A stretch of 64,000 nucleotides of DNA, from assembly GCA_028290305.1 (NCBI GenBank), contig JAQGKC010000346.1:1-64000 (forward strand), written 5' to 3'. A program made the position numbers and the translations under genes. This document shows positions 59,196 to 64,000 of the stretch, one piece after another (positions within the stretch are counted from its first letter, which is position 1; each line of letters begins with the position of its first letter). The stretch comes from Bradyrhizobium sp. Its GTDB lineage: Bacteria; Pseudomonadota; Alphaproteobacteria; Rhizobiales; Xanthobacteraceae. A model generated the notes under the pieces. The model did no database searches. It was not told the DNA's origin and saw nothing but the letters and a program-made list of their open reading frames with translations.

Positions 59196-60815
59196 ATGGG
59201 AAACCAGCCAATGAAAATGACTCCAGTAGATGCCCTGACGCACCAGGCGCAAACTCGGCCGAAAAATACGGCATTCGTCTTTCGCGAAGAAGTCTGGACT
59301 TACGAACGGCTTGCGATCGAAGCCGAAAGCCTTGCGCGTGGCCTGGCGGTGCGTGGGGTCGGACTGGGCGATCGCGTCGTCCTTCACATGATGAACAGAC
59401 CCGAAATGATCGTCGCCTATTATGCCTGCTTTCAATTGGGGGCTATCGCGGCACCCTTGCGAACCGCGTTCAAATTCGCGGAAATCGCACCCCTTTTGCA
59501 GCGATTGAAACCTGCACTCTACATTGGCGAAATGGGCCTCTACGGCAATGTCGCCCCGGTCGATGCCTCGATCCTTGCCCCGAACAAGCGCTTTGTCGTC
59601 AACGGAACCTTCGAGGACCACGGCGTCCAGCCGTGGGAAACGCTATTCGACGTGGCCACTAACGAAAGTTTGTCGGTCTCGCCAGCCTCGTACGAGCCCG
59701 CGGTGTTGATCAACACGTCCGGGACGACGGGCCAGCCCAAATTCGTCATGCATACACCGGCAACGCTGTCTGAAACCCTGGACCTCACTATCAAGCATTG
59801 GGGATTTTCGGACGATGATGTCATGATCCAGCCATTGCCCTTGGCGCACATGAGCGGGCTCATCAGCTTTCTCGCCTATATCCAGTTCGGTGTACCCTTT
59901 GTGCTGCTCGAGGGCTTTGACGCCGATGTTGTCCTCGACACCATCGAACACCATCGCTGTACCTTGTGTATCGGCTTCCCTGCCCAGTATGCGGCGCTGC
60001 TCGAGCGCCAGCGAATCCGGCCGCGCAATCTCGCGTCCCTGCGATTCTGCCTGACCGGAGCGGATGTCTGCCCGGTCGATCTGCAGGCGCAGGTTTCTTC
60101 GGCCTTCGGCGCCCCTCTCTACAACCTATGGGGAGCAACGGAAGTCGTTGGATCTCTGACCTTCGGTCTGCAACCCGGGCCGGTTGTGCGCATCGTGAAG
60201 GGCGCGCGCGTTCGGTTGATCGACGATAACGGTGCGGACGTCGCACACGGTGAGACCGGAGAACTCCTGATCCGCGGGGCAAACGTTTTCACCGGTTACT
60301 GGAACGATCCACGAGGGACTGAAGAAAGCCTCGGAGGCGGCTGGTATCGTACCGGCGACCTGATGCGACGGGGCGAAGGTGATGACCTCTGGTTCGTGTC
60401 TCGCAAGAAAGACATCATCATTCGCGGCGGCACCAACATCTCGCCTGTCGAAGTGGAGGAGGCGCTGGTCGCCTGCCATCCCGCGGTCCAGGAAGCCGCA
60501 GTGGTGGGCGTACCGGATGTCGTGTTCGGTCAACGAGTGTTCGGTTTCGTCAAGCTCATAGACGGAACGAAGAAAGCAGTCCATTCCGAGATTCTCCGCA
60601 ACGTCGCGACCCGGCTTGCGTCTTATAAGGTTCCGGAGGATCTCGAGATAATCGACGAATTGCCCCGCAACGCGCTGAGCAAGGTCGATCGCAACATGCT
60701 GCTGATCATGGCGTCCAGGACTGACAGGGCCGGCGGTCCGCGAGTCGGAGATGCGCCTTCGCAGCCGAGACAACCTGATGAGCGGCCGGCCCGGCGCATC
60801 GCCCGGACTAGATAG
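59196..60815 (+). CDS. AMP-forming acyl-CoA ligase
   Basis: A 539-residue adenylate-forming enzyme. It has the P-loop-like motif LINTSGTTGQPKFVM, YNLWGATEVVG, WYRTGDLMRR, and the C-terminal Lys in PRNALSKVDRN. The starts ATG 59196, 59211 and 59217 are all possible; none has a strong ribosome site. It has about 50% motif-level resemblance to, but is clearly distinct from, the ligase at 18619. Substrate unknown; a short or medium chain acid is a guess. Confidence 0.85.
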   Translation: MGNQPMKMTPVDALTHQAQTRPKNTAFVFREEVWTYERLAIEAESLARGLAVRGVGLGDRVVLHMMNRPEMIVAYYACFQLGAIAAPLRTAFKFAEIAPLLQRLKPALYIGEMGLYGNVAPVDASILAPNKRFVVNGTFEDHGVQPWETLFDVATNESLSVSPASYEPAVLINTSGTTGQPKFVMHTPATLSETLDLTIKHWGFSDDDVMIQPLPLAHMSGLISFLAYIQFGVPFVLLEGFDADVVLDTIEHHRCTLCIGFPAQYAALLERQRIRPRNLASLRFCLTGADVCPVDLQAQVSSAFGAPLYNLWGATEVVGSLTFGLQPGPVVRIVKGARVRLIDDNGADVAHGETGELLIRGANVFTGYWNDPRGTEESLGGGWYRTGDLMRRGEGDDLWFVSRKKDIIIRGGTNISPVEVEEALVACHPAVQEAAVVGVPDVVFGQRVFGFVKLIDGTKKAVHSEILRNVATRLASYKVPEDLEIIDELPRNALSKVDRNMLLIMASRTDRAGGPRVGDAPSQPRQPDERPARRIARTR

Positions 60816-60840
60816 AACCCTTTACAGAAAACCGAACAGC

Positions 60841-60864
60841 CAGTGGCGGTATCACCCGCCATTG
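60841..60864. terminator. Weak hairpin after acyl-CoA ligase
   Basis: CAGTGGCGG and CCGCCATTG form an 8-of-9 paired stem 25 bp past the ligase stop. No T-run follows, so this may be rho-dependent or incidental. Confidence 0.25.
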
Positions 60865-60990
60865 GCGTCGCCGATTTTGCGTGCCGCCGGTTGCGGCCGC
60901 GGCAGAGTCCTTCCGGTTGCTGGCTTGCCTCATGACAGCGGCCGCCCATCGCCGGTGATCATCTCGCTCGACATGTTTAGGGGATGCACC

Positions 60991-61941
60991 ATGTTTAATT
61001 TTCTTGGTCTGATATTATTGATCACTACTGCCGTGCTGCTGTCCTGGGCGAGCCTTCGCGCCTGGCGGACAAAGAATAATTTCTTGAAATGGGGAGGAGC
61101 GGGCCTGGCAGCTCTGTTGTCGGCTGCCTTTACTTTGGTAAGCGTGGTCGCACTCGTCGGGCTAGTTAAGTTGCATGCCCGGAGCGCCCCGGCTCCGGAC
61201 TTAAAGGTCGCGGGCACGCCCGAACAGATTCGGCGCGGTCAGGATATCTCCAACGGCTTCTGTAGTGCTTGCCACTCAAAAACCGGTACACTTACGGGCG
61301 GTCTCGACGTCGGCGAAGATTTTCCGGTGCCTATCGGATCGTTTGTGTCTTCTAACCTCACGCCCGCCGGACAATTAAGTCACTGGTCGGATGGCGACAT
61401 TTTTCGAGCAATTCGCAACGGCGTCGACAAAGACGAGCGCTGGCTGATCATCATGTCCTACACCAATTCCGGCAAACTGAGCGATGACGATACACGGGCC
61501 GTCATTGCCTATATTCGCAGTCTGCCGGCTGCCGGGAAGCAAACTGAGAATCCGCCGGATCATCTCAACCTGTTGGGGGTCGTTATGCTGGGTGCAGGCA
61601 TGCTTCCCCGGGGTAAGCCGGTATTTACCGGTATCGTCACGGCACCGCCAAAGAGTCCCGCTTTGCAGTATGGCGAATATATCCTGTCGTATCAGGATTG
61701 CCGCGCATGCCACGGCGACAAGTTGACCGGCGGTGTGCTCGGTCAGTTGGGACCTCTCGGGCCTGACCTTGGTCTTGTGAAGGGATGGAAGCTCGAGGAA
61801 TTTATCACCACCATGCGTACCGGCATCGATCCTAACGGCCATCAACTCAGTGAGCGGATGCCGTGGCGGCCTGTTGGAAGAATGGGTGATGAAGAACTCC
61901 ATGCGGTCTACGAGTATCTGACGCACTTGCCGGGTTCTTGA
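60991..61941 (+). CDS. Membrane-anchored diheme cytochrome c
   Basis: A 316-residue protein. Two N-terminal hydrophobic segments (FLGLILLITTAVLLSWASL and GAGLAALLSAAFTLVSVVAL) precede a periplasmic region. There are two heme c sites: CSACH near residue 92 and CRACH near residue 237. Candidate axial Met residues lie in the following loops (WLIIMSYTN, LSERMPWRP). ATG 60991 follows AGGGGATG. It may take electrons from a periplasmic dehydrogenase encoded elsewhere; no partner is seen here. Confidence 0.85.
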   Translation: MFNFLGLILLITTAVLLSWASLRAWRTKNNFLKWGGAGLAALLSAAFTLVSVVALVGLVKLHARSAPAPDLKVAGTPEQIRRGQDISNGFCSACHSKTGTLTGGLDVGEDFPVPIGSFVSSNLTPAGQLSHWSDGDIFRAIRNGVDKDERWLIIMSYTNSGKLSDDDTRAVIAYIRSLPAAGKQTENPPDHLNLLGVVMLGAGMLPRGKPVFTGIVTAPPKSPALQYGEYILSYQDCRACHGDKLTGGVLGQLGPLGPDLGLVKGWKLEEFITTMRTGIDPNGHQLSERMPWRPVGRMGDEELHAVYEYLTHLPGS

Positions 61942-62243
61942 GACATCTTGGCGCGATCTCAGAACAAGGCTCCGTGAGCCCGGGCGGCAAGGCAAGCGTG
62001 GCTGGAAATCTTTGGGATCACGGAGATTTCACCGAACGCCGCGATTGAACACATATCTGGAACCCGGCGCATTACTGGCGGAGGCGCGTCCTCGAAGCCT
62101 ATGCGAATCTGTGGCGATGGATCTTGGTTGCAGCGCTCGAACGTTCGGCGGAAATGCTCAGAAATCTTCTCCGAAATAGCGAGCTGCAGAGGTGGCGGCG
62201 AAAATACGGCGTCCCCAAGCTGCGGTTGTAACCACATTTTCCA
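61942..62243. other. Intergenic region with no recognised gene
   Basis: I see no convincing coding sequence, RNA gene or clear promoter motif in this 302-bp stretch between the cytochrome c and the DUF1127 protein. Short minus-strand frames here have no recognisable content. Confidence 0.4.
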
Positions 62244-63023
62244 TTGAAGAGATCATCCCGTAACAGGCAGCCACCAGAGTTCTTCCGCAAACAGCTTGCG
62301 GGAGCACATCTTATGCCGGGAATGCATTCATCTGTATCAGTGAACCGAGTTGTCAGTCGAAACAACGCCCCGAGCGGCGAAGAAATCCGCTTCGGCTTGC
62401 GCGGCTGGCCGAACGTTGCGTATGAGAAATTAACGCCGGTTCCACGGCCGGATTTGGCAGCCGCGGATTCGCTTCCCGGCGAGATGCCGTCGATGACGGC
62501 AGCAGATCGTCAGAAGACCGGGATTTGGTCGTCGATCTTCAATTCTCTCATGGAAGGTTTCGCTCTGTACGGCGCATCTGTGCATCCGACGGCGTGCTTT
62601 CCCGTCATGCTTCATTCCAACGAAGGGAAAATCCTGCAACCGAGGGATATCTCCAGACGCCAGCGGCGCGGATTTGTATCGTTGGTTTCGACGACAGCAA
62701 GTCACGACGGCACGGTGCTACCGAGACCTGAACGCGAAGCCAATCAAGCCACGCCGGCTGGATTCGAGGCGGCCTTCGCTGACGATAGCTTGCGCGAATC
62801 TGGTGGCGTCACATCGCTTCGCATCAGTCGGTCAAGCCGCTGGAATTGGCTTACTCTGCCCCGGGAGGCCGTTGTAATTCTTTGGACGCGTGGGCGCCGG
62901 GAGCGAAAGATCAGAAGGGCTGCCGCCGCTTTGGCGGAACTCGATGATCGGACATTGCGGGATATGGGCATTCCCCACCGATCCCACATCGAGCAGGTCG
63001 TGAGGTACTGCCATGATTGCTGA
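62244..63023 (+). CDS. DUF1127-containing protein, unusually long reading frame
   Basis: The last ~55 residues match the small DUF1127/YjiS domain (WTRGRRERKIRRAAAALAEL with LDDRTLRDMGIPHRSHIE). The 259-residue frame has about 200 residues ahead of it with low complexity and no known domain, so the true gene may start later (for example ATG 62313). DUF1127 proteins are Arg-rich RNA-linked or phosphate-response small proteins in alphaproteobacteria. The long N-terminus could be a fusion or a false extension. Confidence 0.5.
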   Translation: MKRSSRNRQPPEFFRKQLAGAHLMPGMHSSVSVNRVVSRNNAPSGEEIRFGLRGWPNVAYEKLTPVPRPDLAAADSLPGEMPSMTAADRQKTGIWSSIFNSLMEGFALYGASVHPTACFPVMLHSNEGKILQPRDISRRQRRGFVSLVSTTASHDGTVLPRPEREANQATPAGFEAAFADDSLRESGGVTSLRISRSSRWNWLTLPREAVVILWTRGRRERKIRRAAAALAELDDRTLRDMGIPHRSHIEQVVRYCHDC

Positions 63024-63171
63024 TGTGGTCGACTATGCAATTGCCGGATTCGGTTTCGTGAGTGCGGTGGGCCGCGTGATCATTTTCACGAGAATCGCAG
63101 CCAGCATGAAGCCCGGTCTGATGAAAAAGTGGACTAAACGGCGGGATCATTGCCGAACCCCTCATGACTGA
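63013..63171 (+). CDS. Possible small membrane ORF overlapping the DUF1127 gene end
   Basis: An ATG at 63013 opens a 52-residue frame in another phase, with a hydrophobic stretch (VVDYAIAGFGFVSAVGRVII) and a basic tail (MKKWTKRRDHC). The preceding GAGG is weak. Composition is compatible with a small membrane protein. There is no other support. Confidence 0.3.
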   Translation: MIADVVDYAIAGFGFVSAVGRVIIFTRIAASMKPGLMKKWTKRRDHCRTPHD

Positions 63172-63434
63172 CTCAGGCTGCTTTCGGGGCGCGTCTATTC
63201 GCGTCGACACTCTTCTTGTCGCGATTGATCTCTGACAACTATCGCTCGCGGCCGCACAGACCGGACGCCTCAGAGGTCGTTCTTGAGCGCAATCCGATAG
63301 CGAGGCTTCCCGGCGCGCCACCCTGTTCGGACGTTCTTCGCCGCACAGGTCTCATTACAAACATAACGCGTGCTTTCTGCCTTCTGCCAAGCAGAGGCGA
63401 CGAAGATCTTATTCTTGCTGCGTCCTGTTAGCCG
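63172..63434. other. Intergenic region with no recognised gene
   Basis: No supported gene or RNA is visible between the small ORF and the hairpin downstream of the tetR gene. Confidence 0.35.
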
Positions 63435-63453
63435 GCAAAAACGCGATTTTTGC
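63435..63453 (-). terminator. A/T hairpin downstream of tetR-type gene
   Basis: GCAAAAA and TTTTTGC form a 7-bp stem around a 5-base loop, five bases beyond the stop of the minus-strand TetR gene. The T-run is inside the stem, as in bidirectional intrinsic terminators. Confidence 0.45.
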
Positions 63454-63458
63454 TTGAT

Positions 63459-63998
63459 TTAAGACGGGGGGCGATCTCGCAGTAAAGCCCGGCTAGCCTC
63501 ACCGCAGAGCCAGCGCTCGGCCCGCTCAAAGCTCCACTTGTTCTCGTCATGCAGAGTGAAAAGTCCGGAATAACCAAAATAGAACCAGAACACATCGACC
63601 GCCTCATTCAGCTCGATGCCCTCACGCAAGGCGCCCAGATTCATAAGACGTTGGGCAATCGGCAGGAACGCGTTGCGGTAGCGGGTCGTCGCAACGGCCA
63701 GGCTATCGCAAATGGCCCTGTCGTGTGGCGCCGTGTTGAGCAGCACGCGCATGACATCGCCGAACTCTTCCCGCATATTCCTGACGGCAGCCGCAACCAG
63801 GCAGAGAATAGCCGTAGGGTCGTCCATTTCCTCGACGCGTCTGATCGTCGCCTCGATGATCGGGTCGGTAGTCACAGTCTCCATCAGGGTGCGCAGCAGG
63901 CCTTGTTTTCCGCCCGACACCGCGTAGACGGTCGCGGGTGCTACCCGGGCGGCCGCAGCAATATCGTCGACTTTGGTCGCGAAATAGCCGCGTTCGCT
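63459..63998 (-). CDS. TetR family regulator (5' end beyond the window)
   Basis: The open minus-strand frame runs off the window edge. The last visible residues at the N-terminal side (ERGYFATKVDDIAAAARVAP followed by ATVYAVSGGKQGLL) are a TetR HTH. The C-terminal domain includes RMLNTAPHDRAICDSLA-like and FWFYFGYSGLFTLHDENKWSF segments. About 180 residues are visible; only the first helix is missing. The target is unknown; the neighbouring genes lie outside the window. Confidence 0.8.
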   Translation of the reverse strand, partial: SERGYFATKVDDIAAAARVAPATVYAVSGGKQGLLRTLMETVTTDPIIEATIRRVEEMDDPTAILCLVAAAVRNMREEFGDVMRVLLNTAPHDRAICDSLAVATTRYRNAFLPIAQRLMNLGALREGIELNEAVDVFWFYFGYSGLFTLHDENKWSFERAERWLCGEASRALLRDRPPS

Positions 63999-64000
63999 GA

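Noticed and set aside
1..64000. tRNA, rRNA, CRISPR arrays, insertion sequences, integrases or attachment sites
   Set aside because: No cloverleaf, spaced direct repeats, transposase motifs or terminal inverted repeats were seen when reading through the window.

Overview
The window reads as a chromosomal catabolic segment of a GC-rich alphaproteobacterium, most likely a Bradyrhizobium-type Nitrobacteraceae. This is inferred from the formate dehydrogenase accessory set (DUF6505/DUF6352/DUF3305/DUF3306/TorD), the many aromatic and ABC uptake genes, and frequent ATGA/TTGA start-stop overlaps. No rRNA, tRNA, CRISPR array, phage or insertion sequence was recognised. Nearly every gene could be placed in a known family, so novelty lies mainly in gene combinations, altered active sites and operator repeats.

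Layout. (1) 1-10.2 kb: periplasmic, quinone-linked formate dehydrogenase (fdhA 3' end, fdhB, fdhC), a Tat-exported bicupin of the oxalate decarboxylase family that could feed it formate, a divergent polyferredoxin-like protein, and the maturation genes followed by two small membrane ORFs. (2) 10.3-27.1 kb: an aromatic meta-cleavage cluster. A minus-strand operon encodes a three-component ring-hydroxylating dioxygenase, a diol dehydrogenase, a TetR regulator and two extradiol-dioxygenase-like proteins, one without its iron ligands. A divergent plus-strand set encodes an ACMSD-like decarboxylase, CoA ligases, a C-C hydrolase, a hydratase, a periplasmic binding protein, and a Cys-less thiolase paired with a DUF35 protein. 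(3) 27.1-29.8 kb: a MarR-controlled operon with a HicB-like protein, a phthalate-dioxygenase-type oxygenase and a stand-alone 2Fe-2S ferredoxin. (4) 29.8-36.0 kb: a Bug-type binding protein with an amidohydrolase, then LysR, an MFS carrier, an NMT1-like protein and a maleate isomerase-like protein.

(5) 36.2-46.5 kb: a continuous operon coupling a sugar/polyol ABC importer to a complete PEP-dependent dihydroxyacetone phosphorylation chain (DhaL, DhaM, HPr, EI, HTH-like protein, DhaK), preceded by four ACTAAACA repeats. (6) 46.6-56.2 kb: sulfite oxidase, MFS carrier, ketopantoate-reductase-like and tartrate-dehydrogenase-like enzymes, a GntR/FCD regulator, nitrilase, cupin and an SsuABC-like importer. 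Four intergenic spacers in this region carry the same TGACATGTCA-type palindrome, suggesting one GntR regulon. (7) 56.3-64 kb: hybrid histidine kinase, acyl-CoA ligase, diheme cytochrome c, a DUF1127 protein and a TetR gene cut by the window end.
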